64,000 nt of DNA, taken from assembly GCA_022827835.1 (NCBI GenBank), contig JAJEIO010000002.1, positions 124,001 to 188,000 on the forward strand, written 5' to 3'. Source of the DNA: Candidatus Latescibacterota bacterium. GTDB taxonomy: Bacteria > Latescibacterota > UBA2968 > UBA8231. Every line of letters begins with the position of its first letter. Position 1 is the first letter of the stretch. Position numbers and translations under genes: made by a program. This document shows positions 45,098 through 53,344 of the stretch, piece by piece. The notes under the pieces were generated by a model. The model had not been told where the DNA came from. It searched no databases and saw only the letters and a program-made list of their open reading frames with translations.

Positions 45098-47183
45098 ACT
45101 CGGCGTCGATATCGGCGGCACCTTTACCGACATCACACTCATCGACGAAGCGACCGGGCAAATCTATACCGGCAAAGTCTCTTCAACCCCCCAAGACCCA
45201 TCCGGCGGATTTATGGAAGCCGTGCAGCGGCTGCTCGCCAAGCAGCAGGTCGCCGCCCAAGACGTGGCTTACATCGTCCACGGCACCACAGTCGCCACCA
45301 ACGCCATCATCGAAGGCAAGGTCGCGCCGACCGGCTTTATCACCACCGAGGGCTTCCGCGACATGCTGGAGATCGCCCGCCAGATTCGCCCCACCCTCTA
45401 CGACTTGCAGTTTGAAAAACCCCGCCCGCTCGTGCCGCGCCACCGCTGTTTTGGCGTGCCCGAGCGCCTCGATGCCAGCGGCGCAGAACTGACACCGCTT
45501 GATGAAGACGCCCTGCGCCAAGTAGCCGGCAAGCTGCGCGACGAAGGCGTCGAATCCATCGCCGTCTGCTTTTTGCACGCCTACGCCAATCCCACCCACG
45601 AGCGGCGAGCCGGGGAGATTATCGCCGAGGTCTTTCCCGAGGCCGTCGTCTCGCTGTCAGCAGAAGTCGCACCTGAGTTCCGCGAGTACTTGCGGGCCAG
45701 CACAACCGTGATCAATAGCTGCATCCGCCCGGTCGTCGCGCGCTATTTGCAGCGGATCGAAGATCGCTTGGCACAGGCCGGTATCGCCGCTGAGTTGCTC
45801 GTAATGCAGAGCAGCGGCGGGGTGTACACCTTTGCGGCAGCGCGGCAAAAGCCGGTGTACATGGTCGAGTCCGGTCCGGCCGCCGGGGTAATTGCGGCAG
45901 CGCATCTAGGACAGGCACGGGGCTACGACCAAGTGATTTCCTTCGACATGGGCGGGACGACCGCCAAAGCCGGTCTGATCCAAGGCGGTGCGCCCAGCGT
46001 GACCAAGGACTACGAGGTCGGGACGACGGCGCAAACGGGCGTCGGGGCGACTCGCGGCGCGGGCTATCCAATTCGCACACCAGTAATCGACCTCGTAGAA
46101 ATCGGCGCGGGCGGTGGTTCCATCGCCTGGGTGGATCCGGGCGGCATCCTCCGAGTCGGTCCCCAAAGCGCCGGGGCCGACCCCGGGCCGGTCTGCTATG
46201 GCCAAGGCGGGACGCAACCCACAGTCACCGACGCCAACCTCGTATTGGGACGGCTCAACCCTAACTATTTCCTCGGCGGCGAAATCGCCCTCGACCCAAC
46301 GGCCGCGCAACGCGCCATCGAACAACACTGCGCCCGGCCCCTAGGCATGGACTTGGTCGAGGCGGCCCACGGCATCGTCGAGATCGCCAACACCGCCATG
46401 GTCAACGCGCTACGGCTCGTCTCCGTCCAGCGCGGCTACGACCCCCGCGACTTCGCACTGGTAGCTTTCGGCGGCGCAGGCCCGGCCCACGCCAACCGCC
46501 TCGCCGCCCTGACCGAGATTCCCGTGGCGATCATTCCCCAAAGTCCAGGTACAGCTTCAGCCTTGGGACTGTTGGTGACGGACTTAAAACACGATTACGC
46601 GACGACCCTCATCCAGCGGCTAGACCAAGTAGTCCCTCAAGCCTTGGAACAGACTTTCCGCGAGTTAGAAGCGCAGGGGCGGGAAACGCTTGGACGCGAG
46701 GGGATGACGGCAGCAGCGATGGACTTCAGACGCCAAGTAGATCTGCGCTACGTTGGGCAAAGCCACGAACTGACGCTGCCATTGGCAACCGAAGCCTTGG
46801 GTCCAGCGCAGCTAGACCAGCTATTGGAACAGTTCCACCGCACGCACGATCGCGCCTATGGCTTTAGCGCGCCGGGCGAGGACGTCGAACTCGTCAGCGT
46901 GCGGCTCTCAGCCATCGGCCAGATCGCCAAACCCGCGCTGGCACCACTGGCAAAAGCCGCTGGAGAGGCGACGGCCAAAGGGCAGCGCCCGGTGTATTTC
47001 GCCGAGAGCGAGGGATTTGTCGATTGCCCGGTGTACGACCGCTATGCGCTGGGAGCTGGCGCGGTGGTGCAAGGACCAGCCATCGTCGAGGAGATCGATT
47101 CAACCACCGTCATTCATCCCCAGTACCAAGTGCGCGTTGACGAGGTGGGGCAGATGGTGCTGACGGCGATAGAAGTGCGTTAA
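45087..47183 (+). CDS. hyuA: Hydantoinase/oxoprolinase A subunit (HyuA-like)
   Basis: The 698-residue subunit starts MAYRLGVDIGGTFTDITLID, the phosphate-binding loop of the ASKHA fold, with a second ATP motif in ISFDMGGTTAK and ALVAFGGAGPAHA. It couples ATP hydrolysis to ring opening with HyuB. I chose the ATG at 45087, which overlaps the hyuB stop by 11 bp; the open frame from 45003 runs inside hyuB. It is followed after 10 bp by a DMT transporter that may move the substrate. Confidence 0.95.
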   Translation: MAYRLGVDIGGTFTDITLIDEATGQIYTGKVSSTPQDPSGGFMEAVQRLLAKQQVAAQDVAYIVHGTTVATNAIIEGKVAPTGFITTEGFRDMLEIARQIRPTLYDLQFEKPRPLVPRHRCFGVPERLDASGAELTPLDEDALRQVAGKLRDEGVESIAVCFLHAYANPTHERRAGEIIAEVFPEAVVSLSAEVAPEFREYLRASTTVINSCIRPVVARYLQRIEDRLAQAGIAAELLVMQSSGGVYTFAAARQKPVYMVESGPAAGVIAAAHLGQARGYDQVISFDMGGTTAKAGLIQGGAPSVTKDYEVGTTAQTGVGATRGAGYPIRTPVIDLVEIGAGGGSIAWVDPGGILRVGPQSAGADPGPVCYGQGGTQPTVTDANLVLGRLNPNYFLGGEIALDPTAAQRAIEQHCARPLGMDLVEAAHGIVEIANTAMVNALRLVSVQRGYDPRDFALVAFGGAGPAHANRLAALTEIPVAIIPQSPGTASALGLLVTDLKHDYATTLIQRLDQVVPQALEQTFRELEAQGRETLGREGMTAAAMDFRRQVDLRYVGQSHELTLPLATEALGPAQLDQLLEQFHRTHDRAYGFSAPGEDVELVSVRLSAIGQIAKPALAPLAKAAGEATAKGQRPVYFAESEGFVDCPVYDRYALGAGAVVQGPAIVEEIDSTTVIHPQYQVRVDEVGQMVLTAIEVR

Positions 47184-47193
47184 AACACTACTA

Positions 47194-48198
47194 ATGACCT
47201 GGGGACGAACATACCTGTGGATCGCCATACTGATCTTCGCCGCTGCCGCTTCGGTGGTGGCCCGCCTCGTCGAAATCGGCGAGGCAAACCTGATAGACGG
47301 TCGCAATCCCATCTCCTTTTGCAACCTGCTTTTCGCTGGCAACCTCGTAGCGGCGCTAACCCTGTTCGCCCTCAATCACCGGGAATGGAGCCCCACCAAC
47401 CTGCGTGCCCTATCGCGTCGGCAATGGCTAATCCAGACGGCCTTGGCCCTTACCTCCGGCGCAATAGCCCCGGCCATGATGTTCACAGCCATCGCCCACA
47501 CCTCCGTCACCAATATCGTCCTGATCGAGACCATAGAAATTCCCCTCGGCCTGTTGTTGGCTTGGCTGCTCTATCGAGAAAAGTCGAACTGGACGGCCGT
47601 GCTGGGAGCCTTATGCGCCCTCGGCGGCGTGGCCACGACCCTCATTCTGCAAATGGACGCGTCGCCAGAAAGCATGGCCGCAGCGCGGATGCAGGGCGGC
47701 GTGGGCTACGGTGAATTCTTTGCCGCCGCCGCTACCGTGCTCCTCGTCTGCGGTGCCGAAATCGGCCGCAAACAACTCCAGACCATCCCCTTGGGCATCT
47801 TCAGCGTCTTCCGCAACCTCGTCGGCGCGCTCTTCTTCCTCGTCATTGGCCTATACATTTTCGGTCTTGAACACTTCGCCGACATCTTCTCCCCGCTGCT
47901 CTGGGGCTGGATGCTGCTGTACGGAGGGATTGTGGTGGCTTGCGGTCAGTTAGCGTGGTTTGCCGGCATCAAGCGCGTGCGCCCGGCCGACATTGCCACA
48001 GCGTCCTCCTTCTCGCCAGTGGCCGGTGTACTCTTCGCCGGTCTCATCCTAGGCGAGGTGCCCATGCCTGCCCAACTCATCGGCGGCGGCATCATCCTCG
48101 CGGGCATCGCCATCGCCCTGTGGGGCGAACTGCGCACCGACCGCCCGACGCGCCCACCCAAAACCGACGACAAGGCCAAAGCCTTCACCGGCGTCTGA
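47194..48198 (+). CDS. EamA/DMT-family transporter
   Basis: The 334-residue protein has 10 predicted membrane segments in two EamA repeats, each closing with a typical pattern (SVTNIVLIETIEIPLGLLLAWLLYREK and PADIATASSFSPVAGVLFAGLILGE). DMT transporters move amino acids, nucleotide sugars or other small metabolites. It starts 10 bp after hyuA, so it is probably the transport component of that locus. Confidence 0.9.
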   Translation: MTWGRTYLWIAILIFAAAASVVARLVEIGEANLIDGRNPISFCNLLFAGNLVAALTLFALNHREWSPTNLRALSRRQWLIQTALALTSGAIAPAMMFTAIAHTSVTNIVLIETIEIPLGLLLAWLLYREKSNWTAVLGALCALGGVATTLILQMDASPESMAAARMQGGVGYGEFFAAAATVLLVCGAEIGRKQLQTIPLGIFSVFRNLVGALFFLVIGLYIFGLEHFADIFSPLLWGWMLLYGGIVVACGQLAWFAGIKRVRPADIATASSFSPVAGVLFAGLILGEVPMPAQLIGGGIILAGIAIALWGELRTDRPTRPPKTDDKAKAFTGV

Positions 48199-48229
48199 TT
48201 AGTGGATGGCGTTATACTCGGTCGAGCTA

Positions 48230-48859
48230 TTACACCCGCTCGGCTTGGGGTTCGGCCAGCCCGTGGGTGTGATCCCACAAATGCCCTCGCCGCTTCTGGC
48301 CTTCTAGCGTCGTTTCAAAGTACACCCCTCGCACTGGCTCGTGCACCAACGGCATATCGTGATGATGCCCCATGCCCGTGGCAAGGCAGTCGCCCGGCTT
48401 CATTTCGTACGTCTTGCCCTCGGAAACAGCGCGAGCCTGACCCTCCAAGATGATCCAGTACTCGTCGCAGTCGTGAAAGTGGCTATCGAAATTGGTCCAT
48501 TTCTCGTACGGGACCGGATCGCCCTTATCCTCGGGTTGGGGACTATTGTCCATGTTGAAGATCCCCGAGCCGCCCGTCTCCGCTCCCCAGCGTCCGCAAA
48601 AGCGCACCAGCGTAGCCGCCTCTTCCACTTCCAACACTTCAAAGGAACCTGGACCAGTCAAATCTATATTGGCACCCGTGGCGGCTTCCACCTCCTCAGC
48701 ACCCACCCGCAACCGACAGCGTCCCCCTCCCACAATCAGCTTCTCCACCTCGCCACGGCGCGCAAAGCAGTGTTCATCGCCTGCGTCGAGCCGCACAACC
48801 TCAAAGTGTTCCAACTCACACCAATCGGGGTACTGGTCCTCACTTCTGAACATCGGCAT
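48230..48859 (-). CDS. Cupin-domain protein
   Basis: The 209-residue protein has a clear C-terminal cupin with metal ligands in FDSHFHDCDEYWIILEG and a second half GDCLATGMGHHHDMP (about 122-185). The N-terminal half may be a second, degenerate cupin (ARRGEVEKLIVGGGRCRL). Likely a metal-dependent isomerase, dioxygenase or sugar-binding protein; the substrate is unknown. A GAGAA site lies 5 bp before the ATG. It converges with the transporter. Confidence 0.85.
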   Translation of the reverse strand: MPMFRSEDQYPDWCELEHFEVVRLDAGDEHCFARRGEVEKLIVGGGRCRLRVGAEEVEAATGANIDLTGPGSFEVLEVEEAATLVRFCGRWGAETGGSGIFNMDNSPQPEDKGDPVPYEKWTNFDSHFHDCDEYWIILEGQARAVSEGKTYEMKPGDCLATGMGHHHDMPLVHEPVRGVYFETTLEGQKRRGHLWDHTHGLAEPQAERV

Positions 48860-48953
48860 AACTTTTCTCCCTTCTCTCGGTTTTTAAAAGGTCTTAGAAT
48901 ATTAGGACCCAGCAGATTTGCACAAATCAACTGACACTTAGAATGCACAAACC

Positions 48954-48998
48954 ATGAACGTCGAAGAAACCCTTTTTCATCTGATTCGGGATATGTGA
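48954..48998 (+). CDS. Possible 14-residue leader peptide
   Basis: The open frame MNVEETLFHLIRDM ends in a TGA that overlaps the next gene's ATG by 1 bp (TGATG). No clear ribosome site is seen before its ATG. It could be a coupling leader, or the N-terminal stub of a lost gene. Evidence is the arrangement only. Confidence 0.3.
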   Translation: MNVEETLFHLIRDM

Positions 48999-49726
48999 TG
49001 GGCCAACGGGACTACGATGCTGTTGTCAGGCGCGTGGAAGCGGTGTCTGGTATTGATGTGCAGATATTGGGCGAGGTTGAAGGTTTGCCGATTTTGTGTG
49101 CGTCTGCTGGCAGGGGAGACGCGCCTGTTGTTTATATCAATGGAGGGACGCACGGCGATGAACCGGCTGGGGTGGAAGCCGCGCTCGCTTTTTTACAGGG
49201 CAGATGGGAGCGCTGGGCTGATAGGGTGCGTTTTGAAGTTATTCCGTGTTTGTGTCCGTGGAGCTATGTTCACAATGCCCGACTCAATGCACAGGATGTC
49301 GATGTGAATTGGGCGTTTTTACGCGATGATGTGCCCGAGATTGAGATTTTGCAGGGTTTTTTGGTGGGAAGAGTTTTTGCGGGTGTGCTCGATTTGCACG
49401 AGGATTGGGAGAGTCCGGGATTTTATCTGTACGAGATGTTTGGAGACCGGGGATCTCTGGGACGGGAGATGGTCGAGCGGGTGGCACGGGTTTGTCCGAT
49501 TAACGAGAATGCCGAGATTGAGGGCGAGGTTGCGGTCAATGGGGTGATTCATCCCAATATGGAGGTGGCAAGGCGGAAGTACGGGGAGGGCATACCTATC
49601 GCTTTGTTCCAGAGAGGCCATACGGGGCATCTGGTGACGTCAGAAACCCCGACGGCGCAGCCGATGGATGTGCGCGTTGCGGCGCATCTAGCAGCTATTG
49701 AGGTGATGGTGGAGGCTAATGTTTAG
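48998..49726 (+). CDS. Aspartoacylase/succinylglutamate desuccinylase-like M14 hydrolase
   Basis: The 242-residue zinc hydrolase has H52-x-x-E55 (NGGTHGDEPAG) and the third ligand H134 (LDLHEDW), with substrate-binding NARLNAQDVDVNW between and a candidate catalytic Glu in TSETPT. This fits the AstE/AspA group of the M14 family, which removes acyl or amino-acid groups; the exact substrate is unknown. Codon use is unlike its neighbours, with frequent TTT, GTT and TTG and visibly fewer C-ending codons. The ATG at 48998 is preferred, with GTG at 48995 as an alternative. Confidence 0.85.
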   Translation: MGQRDYDAVVRRVEAVSGIDVQILGEVEGLPILCASAGRGDAPVVYINGGTHGDEPAGVEAALAFLQGRWERWADRVRFEVIPCLCPWSYVHNARLNAQDVDVNWAFLRDDVPEIEILQGFLVGRVFAGVLDLHEDWESPGFYLYEMFGDRGSLGREMVERVARVCPINENAEIEGEVAVNGVIHPNMEVARRKYGEGIPIALFQRGHTGHLVTSETPTAQPMDVRVAAHLAAIEVMVEANV

Positions 49727-49738
49727 GGCGAAGGCTGT

Positions 49739-50860
49739 TTAGCGTAATTCTTCTAAAAGACGGCTTGGCACATCGGTTGAGTCAGTCTTTCGCTTCACCG
49801 GTAGTTCATAATTCCATTCTTCGAAAGCAAATCGCCATTCGCGTGAGACGCGCTCCATAGCGGCGGGATCCGGCTCGAATGTATTTTTTTGGTAGTCCGA
49901 GAGCGTGCTCAGGTACTCGACTACCGCCTGCCTTCCTCCGTTTTCCCAACCGGACAATCCGAGTGCCGCGTAGATGCGTTCCATTTCGCCCAATGGATCA
50001 GCTATGAGGTCCTCGTACTTCACTTCCGCCAGATTGCCTGCCGGGATCAAAGCTTTGTCTTTCAGGTATTGTTCCATTAGAGCCTTGTACTCTGTGATGA
50101 CAAAATCCGCAACATCGCCCGGATGCTCCTCCAGCGGGAACATCTCGAACAGCTTGCTGAATGTATGGTTTGTCGAGTAATAGACATCGCATGGATTTCT
50201 TGCGATATGAACGAACTTGGCATTGGGGAAAAGGCGTAGGAGGTGGGAGATTCGGCCGGTGTTAGAGGGGCTTTTGAGAACCAACTGTTTTCCACCGCCC
50301 GCAAGTGTGGCTTTTTTAATGATGTCCGTGATGACGGCATCCCAGCGCGCCAGTTGCCGATCGGTCAGCCCCCGCATGAAGACATATTTTTCAAAGTATT
50401 CCATCGCCTTGGATGGGAATGTAAGGAAGTGAACGATGGATAGCTCAGAGGAATTGGCAATCGCGAATTCCTCCTCATTGGGCATGTCCATCGCCAGTTT
50501 GACATCATCCTGCGGACGTTTCGGATCGAGCTGTTTGGCCATGAAACGCTTGATCCAACCGCGACCGATCAGAAAGAATGTCGGGACGATAGATTGGAAC
50601 ATCGAGACGATTGCGAACTGCGGATCGCGCGTCAGGAGATAGTGCAAGTGCGTCGTGCCCGTGCGGGCATGGCCAATGATAAAGATCGGTGGATGCGCGA
50701 TCTTCGTCCGAGCCACGGCGCGCCCGTAGCGCATCTTTTCGATCAAGCGCAGTGGTGCCATCAGGGCCGTGCCGATGAGAATCCGCCTCACTCGTTCCCG
50801 ATGCTGGGGCGCAATCCTCACCCCATCCTGCCCCCAAAGGAGCCTCGCCCAAACGCGCAA
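49739..50860 (-). CDS. Sulfotransferase family protein (start unresolved)
   Basis: The protein transfers sulfonate from PAPS. The 5'-phosphosulfate loop is IFIIGHARTGTTHLH and the 3'-phosphate site HIARNPCDVYYSTNH, both intact. The subgroup (with LRVWARLLW and RYGRAVARTKI near the start) acts on lipids or other small alcohols. In-frame start codons are scarce: TTG at 50860 (373 residues) is used here, but similarity may begin near 50935, where only an ATA is available, and the open frame reaches 51100 inside the P450 gene. It directly follows that P450 gene on the same strand. Confidence 0.85.
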   Translation of the reverse strand: MRVWARLLWGQDGVRIAPQHRERVRRILIGTALMAPLRLIEKMRYGRAVARTKIAHPPIFIIGHARTGTTHLHYLLTRDPQFAIVSMFQSIVPTFFLIGRGWIKRFMAKQLDPKRPQDDVKLAMDMPNEEEFAIANSSELSIVHFLTFPSKAMEYFEKYVFMRGLTDRQLARWDAVITDIIKKATLAGGGKQLVLKSPSNTGRISHLLRLFPNAKFVHIARNPCDVYYSTNHTFSKLFEMFPLEEHPGDVADFVITEYKALMEQYLKDKALIPAGNLAEVKYEDLIADPLGEMERIYAALGLSGWENGGRQAVVEYLSTLSDYQKNTFEPDPAAMERVSREWRFAFEEWNYELPVKRKTDSTDVPSRLLEELR

Positions 50861-50934
50861 CGGTGCGGGCGTGTTGGGGTGATCTACATTCTCAGCTTGT
50901 GGCTTCTTAGTAGGTATTTTGACGCTCCATTTTG

Positions 50935-52902
50935 CTATCGATGCCGACGCACTAGGCGGAACTTGTAGTTGGGTAGAAGGGAATAGGTTTGTTTGGTCTT
51001 CAATTTGCAATCGGGCGGATGGAGAACCAATTCGGCTTCGCGGAGGACGGTCGCCATGTTGAGCGCAATGAGCACCTCGGCGAGCCTGCTGCCCAGGCAC
51101 CGATGCGCTCCTAAGCCGAAGGGGACATAGACTCCGTGCTGGCGGTGCTCAGCGCGTTCTGCGGTGTAGCGGTCGATATCGAAGCGCTCTGGATTGGGGA
51201 AATATTCCGACATCCGGTGGGGTACTGTGAATCCAATAAGAAGGGTCTCGCCAGCGGGGACCTTATAGCCCTCAAATTCAAATGAGTTGGCTACCGTGCG
51301 CAATGACATTACTGGAGCAAGGGGATAGAGGCGTATTACTTCCATTGCAGTGCGGTGGATGACGTCGAGTTTACGCAAATCGTTCACGGTAGGCATACCC
51401 TGATCAAAGAGGGCGTCTGCTTCAGCAATTACCTGCTCGCGCAGATCCGGTCGCTTCAATAATTCGTAGAACATGAAGGCACAGATATTTGCCACGGTAT
51501 CGAGACCGGCCGAGAGAGGTCCCAGCACCTCTAAATCTGTCTCGGGAAGAAATTGCGGATCCCTGCGGTGCAGTTCCAGCAAATGGTCAATGGCATCCGG
51601 TGGCTTGTTGCGGCGTTTTTCTGGTTCGTGATCTGCCAGAATGCGCTGAGCCAGTTCTTCCATTCGCTTGAAGGCCCGGCGGACGTGTGGTCGATATAAC
51701 ATCAGCCGGGGTTGCTGCCGCATGACATACGTCTTCATCTTGCTGTGAAAATAAACCATGATGTCGTCTAAGTAGTCGTGTACAGGCCTGCTGAGAGCCA
51801 GCACACCGATCTGATCTAAGACGATGCGCTGCCAAGTGTATAAGCCCGGCAGCGGCTTGTCTTGTGGCCATCCGGCGATATCTTGTTGCAGAACGTGGAC
51901 AGCGTCTCCCACACGACCTTCAATGAGGTGCTGTGTGTACATATTCGTCAGTTCTTTGCGCAGGCGAATATGGTCGGGACCATCCATGCTGATTATGCTA
52001 CGTCCGACGCCCCCAGCTTTATTGTAATCTATCCAGGTTTCAAGTGTGCGCAGGTACTTACCCCCTCGCTTTATGAAGGCATTCGCTTCGGGACCTACGA
52101 GGACGACGAAGCGGCGATTGAATGCCTTGATGCGAAAAATTGGCCCTAGGTTTCGGTATTGTTTGACGAGAAGCGAGCGCAAATCGCGCTTCATGCCGAT
52201 GGCGTTGCCAATAAGCGGCAACCCCGGTGCCTGGGGTATCTCTTTGCGCGGGGTAGGGGTAGGAGCAGGAGGCTCCTGCTTGCGGATCGCCTTGGTGACC
52301 GATTGCCCGATCAGGTCCATTTTGCCAATCAGTTCGATCCGGTCTTGCACCTCAGACAGTTCCGACGGGGACAGAATATTCTTGAAAACGCCGCAGGCAT
52401 CCGCCAGACAGATAATGATGATGTCGCGCGGGTCCGGAATTTCATCGGTGAACAACACGCGCATAATGCGCAACCGGACTTCTTCTACTATTTGTCCATC
52501 AATGATTGGATAGCGGCGGGAGCGCGACACCAAGCGCGAAAGGGAGAAAATCCCCTCGGACTCAGATTCGAGGATGCCGCGTTGAACCAATCGCGCAAGT
52601 GCCTTGTCGCGGATTTCGTCGCCCTGCTTGGCCGTCTGTGCGACCCAATGCCCTAGGTCGCGTGCGCCTGTATCTTGGGCGATGTCGGCTAGGACGGGAT
52701 CGAGCAGGTCGTCTCCCAGAGGTGTAGAATCAACTAAAATGAGATTCTCGGGATCCGTATCAATGCGGTGTTCTTGGGCCAAATCCATCAACACGGCACC
52801 AGCGAGGACGATGTTCAACGAGTGCGGCGCAAGACCGGGCGCGAAATCATCCCGGTCTTCGTTATAGAGAAGCAGAATAATCTCTTCGGGAAATCTCAGC
52901 AT
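50935..52902 (-). CDS. GPP34-domain / cytochrome P450 fusion protein
   Basis: The 655-residue protein joins two domains. Residues 1 to about 205 match the GPP34 (GOLPH3-like) family: FPEEIILLLYNEDRDD, LNIVLAGAVLMDLAQEHRID, DSTPLGDDLLDPVLADIA, ALARLVQRGIL and RYPIIDGQIVEEVRLRI. In eukaryotes this domain binds PI4P membranes. A proline-rich linker (about 210-228) leads into a full P450: PGLPLIG, I-helix AGLDT (465-469), EVIR (521-524) and the haem loop FGLGAHRCLG (595-604, ligand C602). No redox partner lies nearby. The ATG at 52902 has no clear ribosome site. The sulfotransferase follows, so hydroxylation then sulfonation is plausible. Confidence 0.9.
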   Translation of the reverse strand: MLRFPEEIILLLYNEDRDDFAPGLAPHSLNIVLAGAVLMDLAQEHRIDTDPENLILVDSTPLGDDLLDPVLADIAQDTGARDLGHWVAQTAKQGDEIRDKALARLVQRGILESESEGIFSLSRLVSRSRRYPIIDGQIVEEVRLRIMRVLFTDEIPDPRDIIIICLADACGVFKNILSPSELSEVQDRIELIGKMDLIGQSVTKAIRKQEPPAPTPTPRKEIPQAPGLPLIGNAIGMKRDLRSLLVKQYRNLGPIFRIKAFNRRFVVLVGPEANAFIKRGGKYLRTLETWIDYNKAGGVGRSIISMDGPDHIRLRKELTNMYTQHLIEGRVGDAVHVLQQDIAGWPQDKPLPGLYTWQRIVLDQIGVLALSRPVHDYLDDIMVYFHSKMKTYVMRQQPRLMLYRPHVRRAFKRMEELAQRILADHEPEKRRNKPPDAIDHLLELHRRDPQFLPETDLEVLGPLSAGLDTVANICAFMFYELLKRPDLREQVIAEADALFDQGMPTVNDLRKLDVIHRTAMEVIRLYPLAPVMSLRTVANSFEFEGYKVPAGETLLIGFTVPHRMSEYFPNPERFDIDRYTAERAEHRQHGVYVPFGLGAHRCLGSRLAEVLIALNMATVLREAELVLHPPDCKLKTKQTYSLLPNYKFRLVRRHR

Positions 52903-53344
52903 GTCACAGATTGCTCAGGAGCGATCTTAAAAAGTAGTGGTTGAGCTCGAAATTAGGGTGCGCCACGCACTCTGCGATGAGTCCTAAAACACAGCCCTAA
53001 GATCTTTAATCTTAGCACAATCTGTGCCGAGTCGTCGGCAAACAGATAAGTTCTTTATATAAAGGATGTTATATGATAGAGACGCGGAGGTAGAAAATTC
53101 CCCGGTGACGCACAATGCAACGCTCAAATAGCGCTGAAAGGGCGGAGAAAAAGCCAACTACTTGAAATTATGTGGGTTATGGAATGGTTTATTGGAAAAT
53201 CTGGCGAGATGGGCTGATTTGCAACATTGTCGCATCTTGCAACAGTTAATCTAACGCGAGTTCGGGTCTCGCATGACCGATCGGTCATACTGAGCGGAGC
53301 GCAGCGAAGTATCAAATACCTAGGTGCCCGTACAAGTCAATTCG
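52903..53344. other. 442-bp intergenic region upstream of the GPP34-P450 gene
   Basis: No gene is seen. The region is AT-richer than the window and includes the promoter side of the GPP34-P450 gene. Near its right end is a perfect 16-bp palindrome, described separately, and a GAGCGGAGCGCAGCGAAGT stretch of the kind often seen in dispersed repeats. Confidence 0.6.
53273..53288. promoter_or_regulatory. Perfect 16-bp palindrome, TetR-type operator candidate
   Basis: ATGACCGATCGGTCAT is its own reverse complement. The ACCGATCGGT core is similar to operators of TetR-family repressors. It lies about 370 bp before the P450 start and just after the stop of the leftward DUF6785 gene. No TetR gene is in the window, so assignment is tentative. 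Confidence 0.45.
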
